A stretch of 64,000 nucleotides of DNA from Sediminicola sp035798135 (GCA_035798135.1 JAPFBR010000001.1:1178001-1242000); one strand, 5' to 3'. Counted from the first letter of the stretch, positions 45,349 through 55,107 are shown. Program-made: numbers and translations. The notes: generated from the letters alone by a model not told the origin.

Positions 45349-46570
45349 TAGGGACAATTGGAAGGAAATTTTCCAAACGATACAAAAGAATAAACTTAGG
45401 ACTTTCTTGTCCGGTTTTACAGTTGCCCTAGGGATCTTCATATTTGTTGTTCTTTTTGGTTTTGGAAATGGACTCATCAACACTTTTGAGGATTTTTTTG
45501 GGGACGATGCCACCAATGTATTTTTTATATTTCCGGGGAGAACTACCATGCCTTATCAAGGTTATAAGGCTAATAGGCAAATTGAATTTGATAATAGTGA
45601 TATAGCCGATATAGAAAAGAACTTTCCTATGTTTTTGGAGTATACCACTCCGAGAATTTCTAGAAGCAGCTTGGTAAAATATAAAAACGAATCCAACAAC
45701 TATTCAAATAGAGCAGTAGGTCCGGCACATCAGTATTCAGAGAAAACGATAATGATGAAGGGTAGATATCTAAACGAAGCAGATATTACCAATAAAACAA
45801 AATATGCTGTCATTGGGAGATTGGTGGAGCAGGATCTGTTTGATTCGGACAATTCTGTTGGCAAATATATAGATATTGGTGGAAGTGTATTTATGGTAAT
45901 CGGTGTATTTCAGGATGAGGGAGGGGACAATGAGGAAAGGATGATATACATTCCATATACAACCAGGCAGCTCATAGAAAAGAATACGGATAAGATTGAT
46001 CAGCTCATTGTAGGGTTTAGACCGGAAATTGGCTACGTTGGGGCCATGGCCTTTGATAAGAGTTTGACAAGGTTTATAAAAGACAAGAAAAATATTAGCC
46101 CGGAAGATGAGAGTGGTGTTTTTATCAGAAATATAGCCGATCAACTGAAACAAAACCAGCAGTTTGCAAGGGTTTTACAGCTTATTGTTGCTTTTGTAGC
46201 CTTTGGGACCATTATTGCCGGAATCATCGGAATCAGTAATATTATGGTGTTTGTGGTAAAGGAACGTACCAAGGAGCTGGGTATTAGAAAGGCTTTGGGG
46301 GCTACTCCTAAATCTGTTATAGGTACGATATTGTTGGAATCGGTTTTTATAACCACCGTATCAGGTTTTATAGGAATGATTCTGGGAATTGCCCTTTTGG
46401 GATCTTTAGGGGATACGCTAAAGGATTATTTTATTACCAATCCATTTATCAATTTAACCATGGCGATATCAGCCACTGTAGTATTGATTTTCTTTGGAGC
46501 ACTTGCAGGATATTTACCTGCAAAAAGGGCGGCCGATATTAAACCAATAGTAGCTTTAAGAGACGAATAA
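45341..46570 (+). CDS. MacB-like ABC transporter permease (first)
   Basis: The product has 409 residues with the MacB/FtsX topology: one N-terminal helix (LRTFLSGFTVALGIFIFVVLFGFG), a large periplasmic MacB_PCD domain (about 50-280), then three helices. The conserved KERTKELGIRKALGATP stretch links helices 2 and 3. The C terminus ends PAKRAADIKPIVALRDE, typical of the family. It overlaps the ATPase gene by 8 bp and is followed 1 bp later by a second permease, so the two probably form a heterodimer. Confidence 0.93.
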   Translation: MFSRDNWKEIFQTIQKNKLRTFLSGFTVALGIFIFVVLFGFGNGLINTFEDFFGDDATNVFFIFPGRTTMPYQGYKANRQIEFDNSDIADIEKNFPMFLEYTTPRISRSSLVKYKNESNNYSNRAVGPAHQYSEKTIMMKGRYLNEADITNKTKYAVIGRLVEQDLFDSDNSVGKYIDIGGSVFMVIGVFQDEGGDNEERMIYIPYTTRQLIEKNTDKIDQLIVGFRPEIGYVGAMAFDKSLTRFIKDKKNISPEDESGVFIRNIADQLKQNQQFARVLQLIVAFVAFGTIIAGIIGISNIMVFVVKERTKELGIRKALGATPKSVIGTILLESVFITTVSGFIGMILGIALLGSLGDTLKDYFITNPFINLTMAISATVVLIFFGALAGYLPAKRAADIKPIVALRDE

Positions 46571-46571
46571 C

Positions 46572-47834
46572 ATGGGATTATTATTTGACAGAAATACATG
46601 GCAGGAAATATACGGTTCTATAAGTAAGAACAAGACCCGTACCATCATCACGGTTATTGGTGTTTTGTGGGGTATTTTTATTTATATCGTACTGTCAGGT
46701 GCCGCCAAAGGGTTGGACAATGGTTTTGAAAAGCAATTTCAAAATGTGGCCATGAACAGTATGTTTGCATGGGCTCAAAGTACAAGCATGCCTTACAAAG
46801 GATATAAAACGGGAAGACAACTTCAGCTTACATTAGGGGATGTCACGGTATTGAAAAATAGGATTCCCGAGATACAGTACATAGCCCCGAGAAATGTAAA
46901 AGGCATTTTCGGAAGTGAACCGGCTCAGATCATACGTGGTTCTAAATCTGGTAATTACGCTGTTTATGGGGATTATCCAGTTTCCACTAAAATTGCCACC
47001 AAGAAAATTTATGATGGGGGCAGATTCATCAATGATGAGGATATAGATCAGGCAAGAAAGGTATGTGTTATTGGAGAACGGACCCAAAAGGAATTATTTG
47101 AAAAAGAGGAAGATCCCATTGGTAGTTATATTAGGGTAGACAATGTTTTTTTTCAGGTAGTAGGGGTTCATAAATTCACACCAGGGGGCGGCTTTGAAAG
47201 CGATTCAGATATCTACATCCCTTTTAGCACTTTTAGAAAATTATACAATACCGGAGATGATGTAGCCTGGCTTACCATTGCAGCCTATGACGATGCAGAC
47301 GTATTACAAGTGGAGGAAGATGTAAAGACCCTCCTGAAAAATATACACAACGTGAGTCCCAAAGATGAGAGGGCCTTCGGTTCCTTCAATTTAGGGGAGA
47401 TTTTTAATAGAATTGTGGGATTTGCCCAAGGTTTGACCTTTTTGTCCCTCGTGGTGGGAATAGCTACTATCCTGGCCGGGGTCATTGGAATTGGGAACAT
47501 CCTATTGATTTCTGTAAAAGAAAGAACCAAAGAGTTAGGGGTTAGACGTGCATTGGGAGCTACACCAAAAGAAGTACGCTCATTGATAATTTTAGAGTCC
47601 GTCTTGTTGACCATGATCGCTGGAGTGATCGGGATCATACTGGGTGCCGGAGTACTAAGTCTCATCAATACACTTACCCAGGACGCAGATTTCCCCTATG
47701 CTAACCCAACAGTACCCATCCCTTACGTTTTGGGCGCCTTGGCTATAATGGTCATACTAGGTACACTGATCGGGTTGATCCCAGCACAACGTGCTGTAAG
47801 CATAAAACCTATAGACGCATTAAGAGAAGAATAA
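46572..47834 (+). CDS. MacB-like ABC transporter permease (second)
   Basis: The product has 420 residues, paralogous to the preceding permease: N-terminal helix (TRTIITVIGVLWGIFIYIVLSG), MacB_PCD domain, then three helices with KERTKELGVRRALGATPKEV and the ending PAQRAVSIKPIDALREE. It lacks a fused ATPase domain, unlike E. coli MacB. The first permease, this one and the separate ATPase would build the inner-membrane part of the exporter. Confidence 0.93.
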   Translation: MGLLFDRNTWQEIYGSISKNKTRTIITVIGVLWGIFIYIVLSGAAKGLDNGFEKQFQNVAMNSMFAWAQSTSMPYKGYKTGRQLQLTLGDVTVLKNRIPEIQYIAPRNVKGIFGSEPAQIIRGSKSGNYAVYGDYPVSTKIATKKIYDGGRFINDEDIDQARKVCVIGERTQKELFEKEEDPIGSYIRVDNVFFQVVGVHKFTPGGGFESDSDIYIPFSTFRKLYNTGDDVAWLTIAAYDDADVLQVEEDVKTLLKNIHNVSPKDERAFGSFNLGEIFNRIVGFAQGLTFLSLVVGIATILAGVIGIGNILLISVKERTKELGVRRALGATPKEVRSLIILESVLLTMIAGVIGIILGAGVLSLINTLTQDADFPYANPTVPIPYVLGALAIMVILGTLIGLIPAQRAVSIKPIDALREE

Positions 47835-47866
47835 ACTAAACTATATCATAAATAAAGACGATCAAA

Positions 47867-48997
47867 ATGAACAAAATTTTAAAATACGTATTGATAGGAG
47901 TCGTAGTGTTGGGAGCATTATGGGCTGCAGCATTTTTCGTAAAATCCAATAGTAAGTCTGCCATTACATACGAAACAAAAAATCCTTTTACGGCCAATAT
48001 AGAAAAGAAAACCGTTGCTACAGGGAAAGTGGTGCCAGAGGATGAGGTAGAGATAAAACCACAGGTTTCAGGTATTATAGATAAGATATATCTAAAGGAA
48101 GGTGCTATGGTAAAGGCCGGGGATCTGATTGCTAAAATTAAGGTGGTTCCCAATGAACAATCTTTAAACCAGGCCAGAGGGCGGGTAAAGAATGCTGAAA
48201 TAGCACTGGCCAATACCAAAATTGAATATGACAGAAATAAGGTTCTATTCGATAAAGGGGTAGTTTCCAGTCAAGATTTCAATTCACAACAATTGAGTTT
48301 CGACCAAGCCAAATTGGAATTGCAGAATGCACAATCAGACTACCAAATCATTCGCGTAGGATCTGCTGGAGGCTCTGCAACGGCCAACACCAATATTAGG
48401 GCATTGGTATCAGGGACTATTTTGGAGATCCCTGTAAAAGAAGGGGACCAAGTAATACAGAGTAACAATTTTAATGATGGGACCACTATTGCCACCATTG
48501 CGGATCTTAGTATCATGATCTTTGAAGGAAAGGTTGATGAAGGGGAAGTTGGGAAGTTGCAATTGGGAATGCCCTTAAAGATCAGTTTGGGCGCTATCAA
48601 TGATAAGGAATTCGACGCAAAACTTAGGTTCATTGCACCTAAGGGCGTGGAAGAATCGGGAGCGGTACAATTTAAGATAGAAGGAGATGTTACCGTTGAG
48701 GACGAGTATTTAATTCGCGCTGGTTACAGTGCCAATGCCTCCTTGGTTCTGGAGAAAAAAGATAGTGTAATGGTCATTCCAGAGGCCTTGTTGCAATTTG
48801 ATAAAACAACGGATAAGCCTTATGTCGAAGTGTCGACCGGAGATCAGAAATTTGAACGTAAAGAAGTTAAAATTGGAATTTCCGACGGGGTTAACGTGGA
48901 AATCGTGGAAGGACTTACCAAAGACGACAAAGTTAAGATCTGGAACAAGACAGAGCCTATAAAAAAGGGAACTGAGGAAGACGAAGATAATAACTAA
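47867..48997 (+). CDS. Periplasmic adaptor (MacA-like membrane fusion protein)
   Basis: The product has 376 residues. An N-terminal anchor (YVLIGVVVLGALWAAAFFV) leads to a membrane-fusion protein: barrel-sandwich halves (VATGKVVPEDEVEIKPQVSGII and ALVSGTILEIPVKEGDQV), a coiled-coil hairpin (about 105-165, e.g. SLNQARGRVKNAEIALANTK), a beta-barrel and a membrane-proximal domain. Such adaptors bridge the inner-membrane permease and a TolC-type channel. It lies 32 bp after the second permease. Confidence 0.93.
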   Translation: MNKILKYVLIGVVVLGALWAAAFFVKSNSKSAITYETKNPFTANIEKKTVATGKVVPEDEVEIKPQVSGIIDKIYLKEGAMVKAGDLIAKIKVVPNEQSLNQARGRVKNAEIALANTKIEYDRNKVLFDKGVVSSQDFNSQQLSFDQAKLELQNAQSDYQIIRVGSAGGSATANTNIRALVSGTILEIPVKEGDQVIQSNNFNDGTTIATIADLSIMIFEGKVDEGEVGKLQLGMPLKISLGAINDKEFDAKLRFIAPKGVEESGAVQFKIEGDVTVEDEYLIRAGYSANASLVLEKKDSVMVIPEALLQFDKTTDKPYVEVSTGDQKFERKEVKIGISDGVNVEIVEGLTKDDKVKIWNKTEPIKKGTEEDEDNN

Positions 48998-49026
48998 ACT
49001 AGTTCAATCATCAAAAACAGTTACCA

Positions 49027-50376
49027 ATGAAAATTAAGTTTATTATAGTTTTGGTTCTTCTTACAATAGGATCGGTATCGGCACAAATGAAGAAATGGAC
49101 CTTGCAGGAGTGTGTTGAATATGCCTACGAGAATAATTTGAGTATTGAGCAGTTTGAACTGGATTTAGAAGCTGTTCATTTGGATAAATCGGATGCTATT
49201 GGAGGTTTTCTTCCAAGTCTAAGTGCTTCCTCTACAGTTTCAGGAAACACTGGATTATCATTTGATCCTACAACTAACCAGCCAGTTACTACGACCATAC
49301 TTACAGCCTCTGGCGGATTATCATCTTCGGTTGTGTTATATGATGGACTTAGAAGCTTTCATAGGTTGAACCGCGCTAAACTGGCGGCACTTGCAAGCCA
49401 ATATAGATTGGAAGACTTGAAGGACGATATAGGTTTGGCAGTGGCCAATGCGTATTTGCAAATTTTATTGAATAAGGAATCCCTTATCGTTTTTGAGGCC
49501 CAGTTAGCGGTTACTAAACAAGATTTGCAGCGAACCATGGAATTGGTAGATTCTGGGGTTGTTCCCAGAGGAGATTTATTGGAAGTGGAAGCTACAGCTG
49601 CCACCCAGGAGCAGCAGATTGTAAATGCAGAGAACCTTATATTTATTTCCCGCATCAATTTGGCACAACTCTTACAGATCACTGATTACGATAATTTTGA
49701 TGTTGTAGATCAAGAATATATGGTGCCCCCATCCAATATCTTGGACAACTCGCCCAAAACTATTTTTGATAAGGCACTTACGTTTAGGAACGATATAAAA
49801 TTATCTGAATCCAATGTGGATGTAGCAGAGAAGGATCTGGATATCTCCAAGGGTGCGCTATACCCTACCCTAAGAGGTTTTTTTAATTACAATACCAGGT
49901 ATTCGGATCAGCCTACATTCGATTCCAATACGAATACTTTTATGACCACAAGTTTTGGTGATCAATTGTGGATGAACGATGGTATTTCTTATGGTGCTCA
50001 ATTATCAATTCCCATTTTCAATGGCTTCAGTGTAAAAAATAATATCAAAAGGGCAGAAATTAATGTTGATAGGAGCAGACTTCAATTAGAGCAGGACAAA
50101 TTGGCTTTGGAGGCCAATGTCAACCAAGCGTATGCCGATGTCAAAAATTCTTATAAGTCTTATGAGGCCTCTCAAAAAACATTGGAAGCAAGAAGAACAG
50201 CTTATGAGTATACCAGGGAACGTTTTGAAGTAGGGTTGATGAACGCCTTTGATTTTAGCCAGTCACAATCCAGGGTAGATAATGCAGAGGCAGAGGTTAT
50301 CCGGTCAAAGTATGACTATATTTTCAGGTTGAAGGTGTTAGAGTTTTATTTTGGCATTCCTATAACCGTAAACTAA
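49027..50376 (+). CDS. TolC-family outer-membrane channel protein
   Basis: The product has 449 residues with signal peptide MKIKFIIVLVLLTIGSVSAQ. The start of the mature protein KWTLQECVEYAYENNLSIEQ is the classical OEP/TolC opening. Two repeats of long helices (with AQLAVTKQDLQRTMELVDSG and AYEYTRERFEVGLMNAFDFSQ) and beta strands match the family. It completes a MacA-MacB-TolC-like tripartite exporter encoded in one five-gene operon. The substrate is unknown; macrolides, peptides or lipoproteins are possible. Confidence 0.93.
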   Translation: MKIKFIIVLVLLTIGSVSAQMKKWTLQECVEYAYENNLSIEQFELDLEAVHLDKSDAIGGFLPSLSASSTVSGNTGLSFDPTTNQPVTTTILTASGGLSSSVVLYDGLRSFHRLNRAKLAALASQYRLEDLKDDIGLAVANAYLQILLNKESLIVFEAQLAVTKQDLQRTMELVDSGVVPRGDLLEVEATAATQEQQIVNAENLIFISRINLAQLLQITDYDNFDVVDQEYMVPPSNILDNSPKTIFDKALTFRNDIKLSESNVDVAEKDLDISKGALYPTLRGFFNYNTRYSDQPTFDSNTNTFMTTSFGDQLWMNDGISYGAQLSIPIFNGFSVKNNIKRAEINVDRSRLQLEQDKLALEANVNQAYADVKNSYKSYEASQKTLEARRTAYEYTRERFEVGLMNAFDFSQSQSRVDNAEAEVIRSKYDYIFRLKVLEFYFGIPITVN

Positions 50377-50394
50377 AGTATATTTGTAGCCATT

Positions 50395-51069
50395 ATGGCT
50401 TTGATTTTAAATTTAGAGACCGCAACAACAAATTGTTCGGTAAGTTTGGCAAAAGATGGGAAGGTAATTTCTATCAAAGAATATGACAGCGCCAATTATT
50501 CCCATGCAGAACAGTTGCATAATTTTATAATGGAAGTTTTGAAAGAGGCTTCCTTTTCATTACAGGATATTGCCGCCGTTGCAGTTAGTAAGGGCCCAGG
50601 GTCTTATACTGGACTTCGTATTGGGGTTTCAGCTGCGAAAGGGCTGTGTTTTGCCTTGGATATACCACTAATTTCCATTCCTACCTTGGAGAGCATGGTC
50701 CACCAACTTGTGGTGGCCCAAGATCACCTTATCATTCCTGTTCTCGATGCCCGTAGAATGGAAGTCTATTCTGCTGTTTACGATAGGGAATGGAAGGAGA
50801 TAAGGTCAACAGAAGCAGAAATTATTACGGAGGATTCTTTTAAAGCATATAAAGACGCCATAGCGGTCCATATTATGGGCAGTGGAGCTGAAAAGTGCAT
50901 AGGGGTGTTGAATCATCCAAATATTATCTTTGATACAAAGGTGGTTCCATCGGCCAGAGAGATGGGACAGATGTCCCATAAAAAATTCGAAGCAAGCGAA
51001 TTTGAAAATGTCGCCTACTTCGAACCGTATTATTTAAAGGATTTTGTTTTGCAGAAGAAAAAGGCCTAG
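50395..51069 (+). CDS. tsaB: tRNA threonylcarbamoyladenosine biosynthesis protein TsaB
   Basis: The product has 224 residues. TsaB is the non-catalytic partner of TsaD in making t6A37 of ANN-decoding tRNAs. It shows the ASKHA-fold start LNLETATTNCSVSLAKDG, the central AVSKGPGSYTGLRIGVSAAKGL motif and DARRMEVYSAVYD. It follows the TolC gene by 18 bp and is convergent with mscS: the two stop codons overlap in a palindrome at 51061-51074. Confidence 0.95.
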   Translation: MALILNLETATTNCSVSLAKDGKVISIKEYDSANYSHAEQLHNFIMEVLKEASFSLQDIAAVAVSKGPGSYTGLRIGVSAAKGLCFALDIPLISIPTLESMVHQLVVAQDHLIIPVLDARRMEVYSAVYDREWKEIRSTEAEIITEDSFKAYKDAIAVHIMGSGAEKCIGVLNHPNIIFDTKVVPSAREMGQMSHKKFEASEFENVAYFEPYYLKDFVLQKKKA

Positions 51070-51074
51070 GCCTT
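51061..51074. repeat. 14-bp palindrome containing both stop codons of tsaB and mscS
   Basis: AAGGCCTAGGCCTT is a perfect palindrome. It holds the TAG stop of tsaB (51067-51069) and, on the other strand, the TAG stop of mscS (complement of 51066-51068). The genes thus overlap tail to tail by 4 bp. Confidence 0.85.
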
Positions 51075-51884
51075 GTGAATAACCCTTTGTGGAAAAGGTA
51101 TTTCAATTCCTGCTGCATCAAATCTATATTTAGTTTCTTCCATTACGTAAAAATGAACTTCCCAGAAGTCTGGATTGTTCGCCCAAAACCGAAGAGATAG
51201 GTTTACGGAGCTGTCTGCCAAGGCATCTACATAGACCACCGGTGCGGGATCTTTTAGAATTTTCTCATTTTCCTTGCAGATCTCCAATAATATATCTCTC
51301 GCTTCCTTAATATTGGAGCCATAGCCAATTCCCAAGGTGATCTTGTCCCTTCTGGTTTCCTGTGCGTTGTAATTGATGATGTTGTTATTGGAGAGTTGCC
51401 CATTGGGAATAATGGCAATCTGATTTCCAAAGGTGCTCAGTTTAGTTTTGAATATAGAAATCTCCGTAACCGTACCATCAACCCCTTGGGCAGAAATCCA
51501 ATCCCCTACTTTAAAAGGCTTAAAGATCATTATCAGTACCCCACCAGCGAAATTTGCCAAAGAACCTTGTAATGCCAAACCAACGGCAAGTCCAGCAGCA
51601 CCCACTATGGCTACCAATGAGGACGATTTTACGCCTAATTGGGTAATGACAAGCACAAATATTAGAAATTTTAAGACAAGGCTAATTAAACTTTGTAGGA
51701 AGGATTCCAAGGCCAAATCAAAATCTTGTTTTTCAAAGAACTTATGGACCAATTTGTTGATCATTCTAACTACCCACAAACCTATGAAAAGGATCAGTAC
51801 CGCTGCTATTATGCTTGGTAAGTATTCCAATGCCATTTGGGTCATATCACTGACGTATTTCTCGACTTTGTCTATCTCTATCAT
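51066..51884 (-). CDS. Small-conductance mechanosensitive channel MscS
   Basis: The product has 272 residues. It has three N-terminal membrane helices (first at about 20-40, LPSIIAAVLILFIGLWVVRM). The pore-lining TM3 region follows, with SSLVAIVGAAGLAVGLALQGSLANFAGGVLI. The beta domain begins FKVGDWISAQGVDGTVTEISIF, and the C-terminal domain includes NPDFWEVHFYVMEETKYRFD. It opens under membrane tension to release solutes during hypo-osmotic shock. It is convergent with tsaB. Confidence 0.95.
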   Translation of the reverse strand: MIEIDKVEKYVSDMTQMALEYLPSIIAAVLILFIGLWVVRMINKLVHKFFEKQDFDLALESFLQSLISLVLKFLIFVLVITQLGVKSSSLVAIVGAAGLAVGLALQGSLANFAGGVLIMIFKPFKVGDWISAQGVDGTVTEISIFKTKLSTFGNQIAIIPNGQLSNNNIINYNAQETRRDKITLGIGYGSNIKEARDILLEICKENEKILKDPAPVVYVDALADSSVNLSLRFWANNPDFWEVHFYVMEETKYRFDAAGIEIPFPQRVIHKA

Positions 51885-51957
51885 ATACTTTTGTAAAAAT
51901 TAACACAAAAAAACGAAAATTAGAATCGCTTTTCAAGTTTATCTACATAAATAAGTG

Positions 51958-54009
51958 TTAATCCTCAACTAGGAAGCCCATTTGAACCCTTGCTTCCTTA
52001 TTGGTGTCAACGGGTAAATTACAACTACCTTCCTTACAAATATAAATTGGAGTCCTGTTTTCCATGTACCTATTTTGCGCCAAAGTGAGGGTACTGGATT
52101 TTTTATCACTCCCAGTAATGAGAGTCTGAGGTAAATAATGGGAGTTCATTTTTTTTGCTTTGGCCTTAACATCATCACCAACAATGGCGATTTCAAAAAA
52201 GTCAAGTTGGTGGTAGGGAATCAAATGTAACCAATTGGCATATCCTTGGGCATTTTTGATAAAATTTTCCTGAACGTTCAGGAGCATTTGTTGGGCAATA
52301 TGACTATAGCCTTCTTTTGGGTAGAGTTTCCCAAACTTAAACAAACAATGCGCCATGATACTATTGGATGCCGGTATTACATTATCGGACACCTCTATGG
52401 TCCTTCGAATTATGAAGTCATCACTTTTCGCTGTAAAAAAGAATAAGGCACTTTCTTCATCATAAAAGTTATCGATACAAAAATCTAACAGCTCCTTTGC
52501 TTTTAATAGCCAATGCTCATCAAAGGTAACCTCATAAAGGGCATGAAGGGCCTCTATCACCGTCGCGTAATCCTCCAAGAATCCGTTTATAGAACTTGTT
52601 CCATTTTTGTGGTTGTGGAACAATCCTCCGTTTTTAGTTGTTAAATGGGATAAAATGAAATTGGCGTTCTTGATGGCCAAATCCAAATAGGCATCGTTTT
52701 GAAGATATCTATGGGCATCCACCAATCCTTTTAGCATCAATCCGTTCCAAGAGGTCAGGATCTTGTCATCCAATCTGGGTCGGTTTCTTTTTTCCCTTTC
52801 CGTTTTTAAGATATTTTTACAGTTGTCTATAATTGCGCTTACTTCCAAATTGGACAAATCATGTTTAGCTGCAATTTCGGTTTCAGAGGCATCCATGATC
52901 AGGACATAGTTTCCATGCTCCCAATGTCCATAATCGTTTACGTTGTAATAGTCTTTAAAAACTGTATAATGATCCCCTAACAATTTCTCCAATTCACTAA
53001 CCGTCCATACGTAATAGGCTCCTTCCTCCAATTTACCTTCAGAATTTAAGCTATCTGCATCCAAGGAAGAATAAAACCCATGGTTTGCCTCCATCAGCTC
53101 CTTGGTCACAAAATCAATTGTTTCCTCTACCGTCGTTTTGTAGAGGCTATTTTTTGTGGCGGCAAAAGCTTTTGCATATAAACTTACCATTTGTCCGTTG
53201 TCGTAGAGCATTTTTTCAAAATGGGGAACATGCCACTTGGTGTCCACGGCATATCTGGAAAATCCGCCACCAACATGATCATAAATTCCCCCATAGGCCA
53301 TTCGGGTCAAGGTTACATTCACATAATCGTTAATGGCTTGGTCATTTTTTAAGGTGCCGTAGTGCAATAGAAAATCTAGGTTACAGGGCATCAAAAATTT
53401 TGGTGCGCGTTTGTAACCCCCAAGAAAAGTATCAAAATATGAAGACCATTGCATGATGGCCTCATCCAAGTGGGCCATCGAAAATATGGGGCCCCCTTCT
53501 TTCTTTTCGACCAAATTGATTGTGCGGATTCCTTCAGCCAAATTCTCCGCATAGTCAATGACCTTTTTAGGCTCTTTAAGATACAAGGATGAAAGTTGTT
53601 GCAACACAGTCATCCAATCTTGTTTTTTCACATAGGTGGCCCCCCAAAAGGGTTTTCCATCGGGCAGGGTGACTACATTTAAAGGCCAGCCGCCACTACC
53701 GGTCATCATTTGCAGGGCATCCATGTAGATATGGTCAATGTCGGGTCTTTCTTCCCGGTCTATCTTAATACAGATAAAATGCTCATTCATTACATCGGCC
53801 ACTGTCTCATCCTCGAAACATTCATGTTCCATGACATGGCACCAATGGCATGCTGCATAACCAATGCTGACCAGTACCAATTTATTTTCCTTTTTAGCAC
53901 GCGCCATGAGTTCTGGGCTCCACGCATTCCAGTGCACCGGATTATGGGCATGCTGTAAAAGGTAAGGGCTACTCTCTTTAATAAGGCTATTGGTATGTTT
54001 GTGGGTCAT
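51958..54009 (-). CDS. DUF255 thioredoxin-like / SSP411 (YyaL) family protein
   Basis: The start is the ATG at complement 54009 (MTHKHTNSLIKESSPYLLQHA), which matches the family's opening NRLI.E.SPYL.QHA.NPV.W; the frame extends 25 codons further without similarity. The product has 683 residues. The N-terminal thioredoxin-like domain contains GYAACHWCHVMEHECFED with CHWC, and residues about 180-680 form an (alpha/alpha)6-barrel resembling glycoside-processing enzymes (GGIYDHVGGGFSRYAVD, WHVPHFEKMLYDNGQ). The biochemical function of this widespread family is unsettled. A hairpin that can terminate nfu transcription lies upstream of its start. Confidence 0.93.
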   Translation of the reverse strand: MTHKHTNSLIKESSPYLLQHAHNPVHWNAWSPELMARAKKENKLVLVSIGYAACHWCHVMEHECFEDETVADVMNEHFICIKIDREERPDIDHIYMDALQMMTGSGGWPLNVVTLPDGKPFWGATYVKKQDWMTVLQQLSSLYLKEPKKVIDYAENLAEGIRTINLVEKKEGGPIFSMAHLDEAIMQWSSYFDTFLGGYKRAPKFLMPCNLDFLLHYGTLKNDQAINDYVNVTLTRMAYGGIYDHVGGGFSRYAVDTKWHVPHFEKMLYDNGQMVSLYAKAFAATKNSLYKTTVEETIDFVTKELMEANHGFYSSLDADSLNSEGKLEEGAYYVWTVSELEKLLGDHYTVFKDYYNVNDYGHWEHGNYVLIMDASETEIAAKHDLSNLEVSAIIDNCKNILKTEREKRNRPRLDDKILTSWNGLMLKGLVDAHRYLQNDAYLDLAIKNANFILSHLTTKNGGLFHNHKNGTSSINGFLEDYATVIEALHALYEVTFDEHWLLKAKELLDFCIDNFYDEESALFFFTAKSDDFIIRRTIEVSDNVIPASNSIMAHCLFKFGKLYPKEGYSHIAQQMLLNVQENFIKNAQGYANWLHLIPYHQLDFFEIAIVGDDVKAKAKKMNSHYLPQTLITGSDKKSSTLTLAQNRYMENRTPIYICKEGSCNLPVDTNKEARVQMGFLVED

Positions 54010-54085
54010 GTTGAATGAATTTGGAATAAAGGGACTTAACTTATATGAGTTTATGAAGGTACAAAAGAGGTGTCTAATGCACATA

Positions 54086-54113
54086 AAAAAAGCGCCTTTT
54101 AAAGACGCTTTTA
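54086..54113 (-). terminator. Terminator after the Nfu gene
   Basis: On the minus strand AAAAGCG, an 11-nt loop and CGCTTTT are followed by a run of T (complement of 54086-54092). It lies about 75 bp downstream of the nfu stop at 54189 and before the DUF255 gene. Confidence 0.72.
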
Positions 54114-54188
54114 AAATAAATCAGATGTTGTAAAGGCCCAAAAAGTAGAAAAATAATAATGTCTACTACTTAATGCTGCGTACTTTCA

Positions 54189-55091
54189 TTACCCGTTCAG
54201 GGCAACTACTTGATTGATTTTATCACCCATCATTTCCTTCAACATATTCTCTATGCCATTTTTTAAAGTGAAAGTCGAAGACGGACAGCCGCTGCATGCT
54301 CCCTGAAGGACAACATTTACCGTTTTGGTTTCCTCATCATAAGATTTGAAAAGAATGTTCCCACCATCACTGGCAACTGCAGGCTTAACATACTCTTCTA
54401 AAATATCTATAATTTTTTTGGAGGTGTCGTCCAAATTTTCATCATGGACTTGGCTTGATGGTGCTTCTGCTTTTTGTTTGGCAACACTATTGGCTGAGAC
54501 CACTTCTTTGCCATCGGAAATGAAATTTCGGATGGATTCCCTTATTTCGAAGGTTATTTCATTCCAATCGGCGACTTCATATTTGGTGACGGAAACATAG
54601 TTCTCATCAAAGAATACTTCTTTGACAAAAGGAAGTTTAAATAATTCGGTGGCCAATGCAGAATCTTTGGCTTCGTCAATGTTCTTAAACTCAAAAGCCG
54701 TGGGCACCAACAATTTATTGACAACAAAGCGCATTGCTGCCGGGTTTGGAGTGTTTTCCGCGTACACGGTGGCAGGTACTTTCTTTTCGTCAAGTTCTTC
54801 ATGGACAATGGGTGCGCCACTGTTCAAATACTCCACAATTTGCTGTGCCACATCATCCCGGACATCTGACCATTGTACAATGTCATAGCGTTCCAAAGCA
54901 ATAAAATTGCCAGAAATATAAACAGTTTTTACAAACGGAAGATAAAAAAGTTGTTGTGCCAAAGGTGAGTTTTTGGCCTGGTCTATATCCTTGAATTCGT
55001 AATTGTTGTTTTTGGTAATGAAATGGTTAGTCTCAAATTTTAGTATGTTGGGATTGGTCGTTTCGTATATAGTGATCGTGTATTCTTTCAT
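54189..55091 (-). CDS. Nfu/NifU-type Fe-S cluster scaffold with two Nfu N-terminal domains
   Basis: The product has 300 residues. Residues about 1-97 and 108-200 are two tandem Nfu_N domains, each with the pattern TPNP..MRF / TNPNILKF, AL..ELF.LPFVK.V and a Trp-Asn/Asp segment (DVRDDVAQ, ADWNEITFEI). After a linker of about 25 residues comes the C-terminal NifU domain with VASDGGNILFKSYD and the cluster-binding CSGCPSSTF. It hands 4Fe-4S clusters to target apoproteins such as the many Fe-S enzymes of this organism. A -7 box lies ahead of the gene. Confidence 0.93.
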   Translation of the reverse strand: MKEYTITIYETTNPNILKFETNHFITKNNNYEFKDIDQAKNSPLAQQLFYLPFVKTVYISGNFIALERYDIVQWSDVRDDVAQQIVEYLNSGAPIVHEELDEKKVPATVYAENTPNPAAMRFVVNKLLVPTAFEFKNIDEAKDSALATELFKLPFVKEVFFDENYVSVTKYEVADWNEITFEIRESIRNFISDGKEVVSANSVAKQKAEAPSSQVHDENLDDTSKKIIDILEEYVKPAVASDGGNILFKSYDEETKTVNVVLQGACSGCPSSTFTLKNGIENMLKEMMGDKINQVVALNG

Positions 55092-55107
55092 GGGAATAAT
55101 ATTTTAT

